Source: Nitrospira sp. UBA6493 (GTDB taxonomy: Bacteria > Nitrospirota > Nitrospiria > Nitrospirales > Nitrospiraceae). Taken from it: a stretch of 35,281 nt of DNA. The translations under genes were made by a program, and so were the position numbers. Numbering within the stretch: the first letter of the stretch is position 1; every line of letters begins with the position of its first letter. Below, piece after piece: positions 8,084 through 14,735 of the stretch. Under the pieces are notes generated by a model. That model was given only the letters and a program-made list of their open reading frames with translations, did not search any database and was not told the DNA's origin. Where the stretch lies: positions 1-35,281 of the forward strand of contig DJMJ01000002.1 of NCBI GenBank assembly GCA_002435325.1, written 5' to 3'.

Positions 8084-8322
8084 ATCCACCCTCCTCTCTA
8101 ATGAAGTCAGCGAGAGACCTGGATAGCAGCCGCGCGGTCTGCCCGATCTCCCGCACTTCGGAATATCATGGGGCCGAAATTTCCACTTACGCCCATTAGA
8201 CGCATGTGTCAATAGTATCGGCAGAGATTTTTTGGTCCAGCAGTAAAGCATAACGTATGCCTGATCCAATCCGGAAGTCACACGACAGCACAATGATTTT
8301 TGCTGGGGAAGGAAAATGGGCC

Positions 8323-8361
8323 GGAAAAACAAAATTGGGAGAGCAGCCGCACTGCTCTCCC
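8323..8361 (-). terminator. Rho-independent terminator
   Basis: GGGAGAGCAG (8337-8346) pairs with 8352-8361 across a 5-nt loop. On the minus strand the stem is followed by AATTTTGTTTTT, a proper T tract. It ends the transcript of the small exported protein gene at 8389-8691. Confidence 0.88.
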
Positions 8362-8388
8362 CTGTGACCAAACTGGATTCAGACCAGC

Positions 8389-8691
8389 CTATCGTCCCAT
8401 GCTATGGGCTTTTTGCTTCGCCTTTTCAATTTCTTCCGCCATCTTCGCTTCCGCCTGACTTTTATGCTGGGCAGTTGTATCCTCCATTTTACGCTCGGCC
8501 TCAGACTTGACGTTGCCTACACCCTGCCGAGCACTGGATGAAGATTCGCTCGCGGAACGCCTTGCATTGGCCATTTCCTGATCGAGCTTCTGCTGCATAT
8601 CACCCGCCGAAGGCACCTGGGCAGAAACTACGGACGCAGTTCCAACTACAAAAGCACACAGAGAGAGAGAAATAAGAATCGCGTTCCGCAT
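8389..8691 (-). CDS. Exported charged coiled-coil protein, unknown function
   Basis: The product is 100 residues. The N-terminus MRNAILISLSLCAFVVGTASVVSAQ is a clear Sec signal peptide with likely cleavage after VSA. The mature part is rich in Ala, Glu, Lys, Gln and Ser and predicted helical, for example MQQKLDQEMANARRSA and KMAEEIEKAKQKAH, so it is probably a periplasmic coiled coil. AAGGAG seven bases before the ATG at 8691 sets the start, although the frame stays open further upstream. A strong terminator follows. No family is recognised; small envelope-stress or chaperone-like roles are possible but unsupported. Confidence 0.8.
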   Translation of the reverse strand: MRNAILISLSLCAFVVGTASVVSAQVPSAGDMQQKLDQEMANARRSASESSSSARQGVGNVKSEAERKMEDTTAQHKSQAEAKMAEEIEKAKQKAHSMGR

Positions 8692-8838
8692 GGTTAAACT
8701 CCTTCTCAACAAGTGAGGCAATGGCGAGGCGGTTGCTCCGGCCAACCTACCGAACAATCGATCTATATTCAAGGCTCTTCCTCCGAACCGGGACCATTCC
8801 AGAGCCTCTATCCCAGCCACCTCCTCCCCCTGCTGTTT

Positions 8839-9663
8839 CTAGACAATCCTGAGCGTCGCAAAGTTTACGCCCTCTGGTGCAGGCGGCGTCTTGAGCTTTA
8901 AATCGTCCAACGCATCGACGACTCGATCCGCAACGACGAGATTGCGGTACCACTTCCGATTGGCAGGCACGACATACCAAGGCGCATTTTTCGTGCTCGT
9001 GGTTGAGATGACATCCTCGAAGGCCTTCATATAACCATCCCAGAACTTCCGCTCTTCCAGGTCACCGGAATTCCACTTCCAGCGTTTTTCGGGATCGGCG
9101 ATGCGAGTTTCGAGTCGTTCTTTCTGCTCCTCTTTCGAAATGTGGAGAAAAACTTTCAGTATGACCGTCCCGTTTTCGTAAAGGAGTTCCTCGAACTCTT
9201 TGATCTGATTGATTCGCTGTTTCACGACTTTGTCAGAGACCAACCCATGAACCCGTGTAATAAGCACGTCTTCATAGTGCGAGCGGTTGAAAATGCCGAT
9301 GTGTCCCTTTGGTGGAACTTCACGGTGCACCCGCCACAGGAAATCGTGGGCCAGGTCGTCTTTGGTCGGCGTCTTGAAAGCCACGACTTTGCACCCCTGA
9401 GGATTCACGCCGGACATCACATTCCGAATTGTTCCGTCCTTGCCGCTCGTGTCCATGCCTTGGAGCACGATGAGCAAGGACCTGGTGGCATTGGCATACA
9501 AACGCTCCTGCAATCCCGCCATCCTTGCGATGAGTTTGGCGGTTTCGGCCTTAGCTTTGTCTTTCCCCTGATCCGTTTTCTTGTAATCCCCCGTCTCATC
9601 CGGATCGAAGGCCTTGAGCACCACCTTGCTTCCAGGCTCAACCAGATAGTGCCTTATGATCAC
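8839..9663 (-). CDS. Polyphosphate kinase 2 family protein
   Basis: This 274-residue cytoplasmic enzyme has the PPK2 P-loop kinase fold. I see Walker A GMDTSGKDG (residues 69-77), the lid-side NPQGCKVVAFKTPT, and Walker B FNRSHYEDVLI (about 125-135), followed by the basic ETRIADPEKRWKWN stretch. PPK2 enzymes move phosphate between inorganic polyphosphate and nucleoside mono- or diphosphates. The short one-domain layout fits the AMP- or ADP-phosphorylating subgroups, but the class cannot be fixed by eye. The start is GTG at 9663, with AAGGAGG seven bases upstream. It is divergent from the macro-domain gene. Confidence 0.93.
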   Translation of the reverse strand: MIIRHYLVEPGSKVVLKAFDPDETGDYKKTDQGKDKAKAETAKLIARMAGLQERLYANATRSLLIVLQGMDTSGKDGTIRNVMSGVNPQGCKVVAFKTPTKDDLAHDFLWRVHREVPPKGHIGIFNRSHYEDVLITRVHGLVSDKVVKQRINQIKEFEELLYENGTVILKVFLHISKEEQKERLETRIADPEKRWKWNSGDLEERKFWDGYMKAFEDVISTTSTKNAPWYVVPANRKWYRNLVVADRVVDALDDLKLKTPPAPEGVNFATLRIV

Positions 9664-10012
9664 GTTGTCTCCTCCTTTTTCGTACCCTGAGAAATCCTAC
9701 AAGTGACTACCTTACGCCGAACCTTTCTGGGATGGAACAGACGGAAAGAGCTGGAGGCAGGTTGCCGGGGCAACCTGAGAATAACAGATAGATCATTTAC
9801 AAGGTCTCGTCCCACACTCGTGACGAGAATGGTCAGACCTCACCCTCAATGGAAAGATAGCTCCCGCCTCAGCGACTAAGATGGCGTAGCGCAACTGAGT
9901 ACGCCTCATTCCTGAAAGACGGGAACAGAGAAAAATTGTATTTTCCCGATTGACCGGATGGAGAAGAAGCCTTACATATAACTCTGTGTCAAATCTTAAA
10001 AAGGAGTACGCG
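9664..10012. other. Divergent regulatory region between ppk2 and macro-domain genes
   Basis: The region contains an inverted repeat, CAGGTTGCC/GGCAACCTG (9758-9766 and 9769-9777, 2-bp centre), a 7-bp stem TCTCGTC/GACGAGA (9805-9828), and a plausible plus-strand promoter at 9950-9978. The palindrome lies about 100 bp upstream of the ppk2 start and could be an operator. I see no coding sequence here. Confidence 0.5.
9950..9978 (+). promoter_or_regulatory. Probable promoter of the macro-domain gene
   Basis: TTGACC (9950-9955), a 17-bp spacer and TACATA (9973-9978) lie about 35 bp upstream of the ATG at 10013. The -35 box is good and the -10 box is moderate. A TATAAC at 9977-9982 is an alternative -10, but with a long 21-bp spacer. 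Confidence 0.5.
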
Positions 10013-10501
10013 ATGATTAGAGAAGTGACGGGAGATCTACTCTTATCCAAAGCCACCGCCATTGCCCACGGGATTGCTCCGAACGATGATTTCAAGCAAG
10101 GCCTGGCTCTATCCCTACGCGAACAGTGGCCGGGCATGTACAAAGACTTCCGGCATTACTGCCAGACGTACAGCCCCAAACCAGGAACCTTGTGGAGTTG
10201 GAAAGGCCCGGGATCGCCGGTTATTATCAATCTGTTCACGCAAGAACCGCCGGACGGCCACCAGAGCAAACCTGGAAAAGCAACCATCCCCAATATCAAT
10301 CACGTTCTTCAAGCCCTGAAGAAAGAAGTTCAGACTCAACAGGTCACAAGCCTGGCTTTGCCAAAGCTCGCGACTGGAGTCGGAGGGCTGAGCTGGGATG
10401 AGGTGCAACCCCTGATTCAATCCACGCTCAAAGATCTGGGCATTCCCGTCTATTTGTACACGACCTATAAGAAGGGAATCTCAGCGGCAGAACAAGCCTA
10501 A
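10013..10501 (+). CDS. Macro-domain protein
   Basis: The product is 162 residues and consists almost wholly of a macro domain. The N-terminus IREVTGDLLLSKATAIAHGIAPND matches the first strand and loop of the fold, and LALPKLATGVGGLSWDEVQPLI matches the phosphate-binding glycine loop. Macro domains bind ADP-ribose or related nucleotides, and many remove ADP-ribose from proteins or nucleic acids. The usual Asn/Asp of the first loop appears here as PNDDF. I chose the ATG at 10013 because AAAAAGGAG lies seven bases upstream. It is divergent from ppk2, another nucleotide-handling gene. The exact substrate is unknown. Confidence 0.9.
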   Translation: MIREVTGDLLLSKATAIAHGIAPNDDFKQGLALSLREQWPGMYKDFRHYCQTYSPKPGTLWSWKGPGSPVIINLFTQEPPDGHQSKPGKATIPNINHVLQALKKEVQTQQVTSLALPKLATGVGGLSWDEVQPLIQSTLKDLGIPVYLYTTYKKGISAAEQA

Positions 10502-10525
10502 GCCCAAAAGCGTGACCCACAAGGG

Positions 10526-11653
10526 CTAGGGAAGTTTAGGCACGTCCTGCGCACACCGGAATCCGACATTCGGATCCTGTTCCGTCGGATCACCTTTGGT
10601 ACGAAAAGAAGACCGCAGCCGGTATGGATTGTTGATGTACGATCCGCCGCGCTGCGCCTTCGCCGTTCCCTCACTTGGACCGCGCGGGTTGATCGTCGGA
10701 TTTTTTACGAAGTTCGTATAAAACGCCTCGTCGTACCAATCCATCACCCATTCATATAGATTCCCCGCCAGATCGTGCGCGCCGTACGGGCTCTTCCCCT
10801 TGTCTCGATTTCCGACAGGCGACAGGGTCTCAACGCCTCCTTCCTTTCGCCCAAACACTGCATGCGAGGGAGTCGGGGGATCATTGCCCCAGGGATATAT
10901 CCTCCCATCCGGGCCGCGCGCGGCCTTCTCCCATTCCGCCTCTGTCGGTAGCCGCTTGCCCACCCACAAGCAGTAGCCAATGGCATCCATCCAGCTAACC
11001 CAGCGCACCGGCCTGTCTGCGTTAACAATAGGTGTGTCCTTGTCCGCGAATCCCCAGGGCGGCTCACTTTGAATCGCCTCGACAAACTTGGCAAAGCGTC
11101 CGTTCGTCACTTCAAATTTGTCGAGATAGAAGCTGTCGAGAAAAACGTGATGGATCGGGGCTTCATCATCATCGCCCTTGTCGCTCCCCATGATGAACTC
11201 ACCGGCTGGTACCAAAACCATTGGAGCGCCATCTGCTCCCATGATCTCGGCGGGAATCGGGTGAATGGAAACGGATTTTGAGGCGGCCTGGCCATTCGAA
11301 GGTGGTTGTGATTTTATCGGCGATTTTGCCTCGTTGTCTTGGACCTTGGGCTTAGATGGAGCAGGAACAGCTTCAGGCTTGGCAGGACCGGAATCTTTTC
11401 CCCCATTGTCAGTTTGAGGCAACGGAACCGAGGCCTTAGCCGGAGGCTTCGTTTCGCTGTCCTGTTGTTGACGCGGCTTCGGCAGTGTTGGGGTCTGTGC
11501 TGATCCAGAAGGGCCCGTAGAGGACGGCGTCACGGACTCATTAGCCATTGCTGCAGCTATCGAACCGGCCAATAGAAACAGTATCACGAAAACCCTACCG
11601 ATCTGTGCGATCACTCTCATACGTTGAGTCACAGCTCCCTTGTCGATGAACAC
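10526..11653 (-). CDS. Membrane-anchored SUMF1/FGE-like domain protein lacking the catalytic cysteines
   Basis: Near the N-terminus lies a hydrophobic segment, GRVFVILFLLAGSIAAAMA, acting as a signal peptide or anchor. A long Pro/Lys/Ser-rich linker (about residues 40-130) follows, and then a formylglycine-generating-enzyme-like domain (about 145-370): MVLVPAGEFIMGSDKGDDDEAPIHHVFLDSF, RLPTEAEWEKAARG, YEWVMDWYD and NVGFRCAQ. True FGEs carry two cysteines after the RGGS motif. Here that region reads RGGSYINNPYRLRSSFRT with no cysteine, so sulfatase activation is unlikely and a binding or structural role is more probable. The start is GTG at 11653 or ATG at 11620; neither has a well-spaced ribosome binding site. 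Confidence 0.85.
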   Translation of the reverse strand: MFIDKGAVTQRMRVIAQIGRVFVILFLLAGSIAAAMANESVTPSSTGPSGSAQTPTLPKPRQQQDSETKPPAKASVPLPQTDNGGKDSGPAKPEAVPAPSKPKVQDNEAKSPIKSQPPSNGQAASKSVSIHPIPAEIMGADGAPMVLVPAGEFIMGSDKGDDDEAPIHHVFLDSFYLDKFEVTNGRFAKFVEAIQSEPPWGFADKDTPIVNADRPVRWVSWMDAIGYCLWVGKRLPTEAEWEKAARGPDGRIYPWGNDPPTPSHAVFGRKEGGVETLSPVGNRDKGKSPYGAHDLAGNLYEWVMDWYDEAFYTNFVKNPTINPRGPSEGTAKAQRGGSYINNPYRLRSSFRTKGDPTEQDPNVGFRCAQDVPKLP

Positions 11654-11832
11654 ATTATCGTCCGCACTAAAGCATCGTTTCAGACTACCGAAAAAGCCTG
11701 GAACAAATCTAGACAGGAACCCGCCCTAGTCCAGTTGCATCGAGATTCAGCATTGTTCAGGCAAGGCCAACGGCTGATTTGAACTCTTATCCCATCAAAT
11801 CGACCTATCAAGTCGTGTGATTAATTCAGATC

Positions 11833-12420
11833 CTAGGTTTCAACTAGTTTGCAAATTGCATCCGTTAAACGTTTGGCTGTCTCTTCTTGGGAACATCCTT
11901 GATCGAGTCGAAGACTTGCCCATGACTGGTAGTTCAATAGCACAAGGGCAACGCTCACTATCCCTTTGGGAATTCGTTTGCGACCGTATTCGGGAGCAAG
12001 AGCCCTTGTAATTAGCCCTTCGGTTCTTCTTGCATCTTCCTTCATCAAGGATACAACTTCAGGGATCATCCGATCACCGCCCCATTTCAGCCAGGGATGA
12101 AAATGGGCATGGCCTCGGCAGCGCATGTCCGCCAGGATAGCGACTCGCTGCCTGAGCGTGGAGCAGGCAGTGAACGCCTCCTCCGATTGAGCCGGAGCCA
12201 GAGAGGCCGCATGCCTGGTGCAGGCCATGAAAAGACTGCGCAAGTCAGGAAAATATTTATAAACACTGGGGATCGCAACATCGGCCTTTTCGACAATGTC
12301 TTTATAGGTTGTCGAAACAGGGCCTTTCTCGGCATGGAGACAGACCGTCGCCTGGACGATTCGCTGCCGTAGCTCTAACTGCCGCTGCGTTCTAATGACG
12401 CTATTGTACCGTCTCGGAAT
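11833..12420 (-). CDS. TetR-family transcriptional regulator, probable ATT start
   Basis: The product is 195 residues. The N-terminal helix-turn-helix is clear: RIVQATVCLHAEKGPVSTTYKDIVEKADVAIPSVYKYF matches the TetR_N pattern, with the conserved YKYF segment ending the recognition helix. The C-terminal ligand domain is generic. The frame has no ATG, GTG or TTG at a sensible place. The only ATG is at 12531, deep inside the preceding gene and without a ribosome binding site. At 12420 an ATT follows GGGAGGT with five-base spacing and gives a normal TetR N-terminus. It lies 29 bp behind the metallo-beta-lactamase-fold gene and probably shares its transcript. A palindrome over that promoter is a candidate operator. 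Confidence 0.85.
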   Translation of the reverse strand: MPRRYNSVIRTQRQLELRQRIVQATVCLHAEKGPVSTTYKDIVEKADVAIPSVYKYFPDLRSLFMACTRHAASLAPAQSEEAFTACSTLRQRVAILADMRCRGHAHFHPWLKWGGDRMIPEVVSLMKEDARRTEGLITRALAPEYGRKRIPKGIVSVALVLLNYQSWASLRLDQGCSQEETAKRLTDAICKLVET

Positions 12421-12449
12421 ATTGACCTCCCGTCCCCATGCTATTCCTA

Positions 12450-13169
12450 CTAGTTCTTTCCGGAGAGCTTTCCAGCCAGCCCAAGCAACAAGATTTTCCC
12501 GTTTCCACGCCAGGCACTGCCATGCATACAAGCCAGCAAGACTGGGTTGGTATCCGCAATCTTGTGCAGAAGCGAGTTCGTCGCGGTGCCATGGGAATAA
12601 TAATCCATGCCTTGTCGCATCGCCTCACTCGGACCAAGAATGTCCGCCTCCGTCACGGGTGCCATTCCCGATCCAGGCTGAGTGAAGAGATCCCCACACA
12701 GCAGTGTGCGCGTCGTCTCCTCAAACATGTACCCACATTCCCACCCATGGGGCAGGTGCGGGGTATCGATCCATCGCAACGTTTTCTTGCCAATTCGTAG
12801 AGTCGCGCCATCGGCAAGCCCATTCGGCGCACGGTCCATCCCGCCGCCATTGATCAAAGCGTTCACCTGGCTGCAGACCGGCTTCGCCCCTGGAGCAGCC
12901 GCAAGAAACTCGTTCAAGGCCCCGCACTCGTCCTGCTCGTAGTGCGAGAATCCGATATGTTTCAAGTTCTTGACCGGCATGACTTGTTCAATGGCAGCTT
13001 CAACGAAAGGAAAGAACGGGCGAGGGCCTGTATGAAACAAGAGCGGTTCCTCGTCGACCAGCAGATACTGATTAAACGTAAACCCTCCTGGAACTGGGAT
13101 AGACTCAGGCGGAACTTCAACACTAATCCGATAGATCTGCTCATCGACTTCGCTAATAGTGGTTTTCAT
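12450..13169 (-). CDS. Metallo-beta-lactamase-fold protein of the diiron (ODP/flavodiiron-like) type
   Basis: This 239-residue stand-alone domain has the diiron ligand set of flavodiiron proteins rather than the zinc HxHxDH motif. I see His76-x-Glu78-x-Asp80 in GFSHYEQDECGALNEF, His138 or His141 in TPHLPHGWECG, Asp160 in LLCGDLFTQPG and His216 in ACMHGSAW. The flavodoxin domain of true flavodiiron oxygen or NO reductases is absent, so an external electron donor or a sensor role is possible. AAGGAGG lies just before the ATG at 13169. The TetR gene follows, so the pair looks like a self-regulated oxidative or nitrosative response unit. Confidence 0.88.
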   Translation of the reverse strand: MKTTISEVDEQIYRISVEVPPESIPVPGGFTFNQYLLVDEEPLLFHTGPRPFFPFVEAAIEQVMPVKNLKHIGFSHYEQDECGALNEFLAAAPGAKPVCSQVNALINGGGMDRAPNGLADGATLRIGKKTLRWIDTPHLPHGWECGYMFEETTRTLLCGDLFTQPGSGMAPVTEADILGPSEAMRQGMDYYSHGTATNSLLHKIADTNPVLLACMHGSAWRGNGKILLLGLAGKLSGKN

Positions 13170-13185
13170 AGGCCCTCCTTAATTA

Positions 13186-13218
13186 ATTAGACTAATGATC
13201 AATTCAATTATCTGTCAA
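13186..13218 (-). promoter_or_regulatory. Promoter and overlapping palindromic operator candidate
   Basis: TTGACA (13218-13213) is followed after 18 bp by TAGTCT (13194-13189) on the minus strand, just upstream of the diiron-type gene. The palindrome ATTAG-A-CTAAT (13186-13196) covers the -10 box. This is the expected place for repression by the TetR protein encoded as the second gene of the unit. Confidence 0.5.
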
Positions 13219-13427
13219 CGGGAATTACCACTGAGATCTCATCAGCGTTTGCCCGGTCTATGGGATTAGGAACGGTCAAGAATCTTCTGGGTCACGCCAG
13301 AAAGCTCCATAGTCTGAGAGCACTAAAATTGAAGAGGGCCGACTGAAAGGTGGTCGCCCCAAGCCGGTATAGCGGCTCCGGGTCGAGCGAGGTGTTGCAA
13401 GGGCATAAACTTATTAGAGAGTTTTAT

Positions 13428-13468
13428 CCGGCGCCTTCAATCACGATAAATCGTAAAAGAGGCGCCGG
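13428..13468 (-). terminator. Long hairpin downstream of tmRNA, probable terminator
   Basis: CCGGCGCCT (13428-13436) pairs with AGGCGCCGG (13460-13468), and an inner ACGAT/ATCGT stem lengthens the hairpin. On the minus strand it is followed by ATAAAACTCTC. It lies about 20 bp past the encoded CCA end of the tmRNA. Confidence 0.65.
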
Positions 13469-13486
13469 CTCGCACAACGTGCGGTT

Positions 13487-13836
13487 TGGTGGAGGCGAGG
13501 GGAGTTGAACCCCTGTCCGAAGACCGTCAGCGCACCGGATCTACATGTGTAGCCGATCGTTTTAGTTTCGCGGCCACCCACGCCCATCGGCTGGCTTAGA
13601 CTGGCCACTAGCCCAGTATTGTCTCGTCCTCAGCCGCTGAGCACCAGCCTTGGACCAGCCCGCTGTATCGCGTTCCGACCACCCCCGCGGGCCTCAGGTG
13701 GAGGAACGTCGCAGTTAATTAAGCTGCGAGTGCCAGTTCTTGATTGGCAGTTACATTTTCCCAGAAGTTTAACGAGTTCCTAGGAGCTCGACATGCACCG
13801 ATGACTTCAGTATCCCCGTCGAGACCGGTCGCCCCC
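13487..13836 (-). ncRNA. ssrA: Transfer-messenger RNA (tmRNA), tag ANQELALAA
   Basis: The 350-nt RNA has both conserved ends. The 5' end GGGGGCGACCGGTCTCGACG pairs its first seven bases with CGCCTCC before an encoded CCA, and the T-arm GGGTTCAACTCCCCTCG is intact. The tag frame lies at 13748-13719: GCC AAT CAA GAA CTG GCA CTC GCA GCT TAA, giving ANQELALAA after the tRNA-borne alanine, and it ends in the usual LAA degradation signal. tmRNA frees ribosomes stalled on broken messages and marks the nascent protein for proteolysis. Its partner SmpB is encoded at 31.5-31.9 kb. A terminator-like hairpin follows. Confidence 0.97.
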
Positions 13837-13984
13837 TTTCTTGAAGGTCGTGAGACGTACAACATAAGAGGAGGGAGTCGCTGAAAGGATTCGGCCAGTC
13901 GATCTACCCTCACTCCGCCATAGAAATAGATAGTTATCATACAGCACAGATCAAGGGGATACCAGAACCGGCTGGAATGACACC

Positions 13985-14002
13985 GGCCTCTACCTAGAGG
14001 CC
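13985..14002. other. 7-bp perfect hairpin between tmRNA and methyltransferase genes
   Basis: GGCCTCT and AGAGGCC flank a 4-nt loop, and CAC/GTG flanks could extend the stem past one bulged base. It lies in the 214-bp divergent spacer (13837-14050). There is no T run on either side, so it is more likely a protein-binding site or leader structure than a terminator. Confidence 0.35.
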
Positions 14003-14050
14003 GTGAATTACATGGTCCTCCACCAGAGAAAGGTCTATGGTAAGAAGTAG

Positions 14051-14722
14051 ATGGATACACGCAAACCAGGTTACGAGGTCGAAACCACCAGCTACCATAT
14101 GGGAACGACCGCCTATCAGATTCGGACGCTGCTCAATCGGCGGCAGTTCTCAGATCCTGACGGCTGCGCGGAACGGGCCGGGATTTCCTCCGCCTCCTGG
14201 CCGATTTTCGGTGTCGTGTGGCCCTCGGGTCTGGCGCTGGCTGAAGAAATGAGCCGATTCCCCATCGAGGGCAAGATCGTTCTGGAAGTAGGCTGTGGCA
14301 TTGGCTTACCCAGTCTCGTCCTGCAGCAGCGCGGCGCCAACATCACCGCGACGGATTACCATCCATTGGCGGAAGAATTTCTCCGGCACAACACCGATCT
14401 GAACGGACTCGCGCCAATCCATTTTTTCAGAACGGCATGGCTAGAACCGAATTTCGACCTCGGCCGCTTTGACCTGATTATCGGCAGCGATCTGCTCTAT
14501 GAGCGGGACCATCCCTCATTGCTCGCGGGATTTCTCGCCGACCATGCCAACCCGGCCTGCCAAATTCTTCTCGTCGATCCAGGACGAAGCCGTTGCGGCC
14601 AATTCAGCTCCCACATGGCATCCCAAGGCTATGACCGCACCGAGTGGCGCATCCGCTTGCCGGAGAGAAACATGCCCTTTTTACCAGGCCGGCTGCTCAG
14701 CTTCGTCCGCGCCCGCGCATAA
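14051..14722 (+). CDS. Class I SAM-dependent methyltransferase (METTL21/Methyltransf_16-like)
   Basis: This 223-residue cytoplasmic methyltransferase has SAM motif I VLEVGCGIGLPSLVLQQRGA, then ITATDYHPLAEEFLRHN and LIIGSDLLYERDHPSLL. The order and the DLLYE-like motif resemble the METTL21/Methyltransf_16 group, whose eukaryotic members methylate lysines of chaperones and elongation factors. A protein-lysine substrate is therefore plausible but unproven. The start is the ATG at 14051 with only a weak GAAG upstream. It is divergent from tmRNA and converges on the end of the ten-gene minus-strand operon, with a 13-bp gap. Confidence 0.88.
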   Translation: MDTRKPGYEVETTSYHMGTTAYQIRTLLNRRQFSDPDGCAERAGISSASWPIFGVVWPSGLALAEEMSRFPIEGKIVLEVGCGIGLPSLVLQQRGANITATDYHPLAEEFLRHNTDLNGLAPIHFFRTAWLEPNFDLGRFDLIIGSDLLYERDHPSLLAGFLADHANPACQILLVDPGRSRCGQFSSHMASQGYDRTEWRIRLPERNMPFLPGRLLSFVRARA

Positions 14723-14735
14723 GATTGCCTCTTCC

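Larger units (their letters stand above)
7677..8388. other. Long region without a recognisable gene; hairpin-rich
   Basis: No long ORF here looks like a protein. The region holds a 12-bp hairpin (7767-7804), nested short inverted repeats at 7926-7953 (CTTGTG...CACAAG around GTGCC...GGCAC), a second GTGCC/GGCAC hairpin at about 7981-7994, a 16-codon minus-strand ORF with a strong ribosome binding site, and the terminator of the downstream minus-strand gene. A structured untranslated RNA or a decayed gene could explain it. I cannot assign one. Confidence 0.5.
13170..13486. other. Intergenic region between the diiron-type gene and tmRNA
   Basis: This is about 317 bp without a gene. It contains the promoter and palindrome of the diiron-type/TetR unit at its left edge and the tmRNA terminator hairpin at its right. 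The middle part (about 13220-13420) shows no ORF or structure that I can name. Confidence 0.5.

Noticed and set aside
12421..12531. An upstream ATG at 12531 as the TetR start.
   Set aside because: It lies inside the preceding gene without a ribosome binding site and would add 37 atypical residues ahead of the helix-turn-helix.
13487..13520. Possible phage or island attachment site at the tmRNA 3' end.
   Set aside because: No second copy of the 3' end sequence and no integrase gene in the window.
13936..13955. TTGATC and TATGAT about 100 bp upstream of tmRNA as its promoter.
   Set aside because: The two boxes are only a few bases apart, and no good -35 box lies at the right distance from TATGAT.
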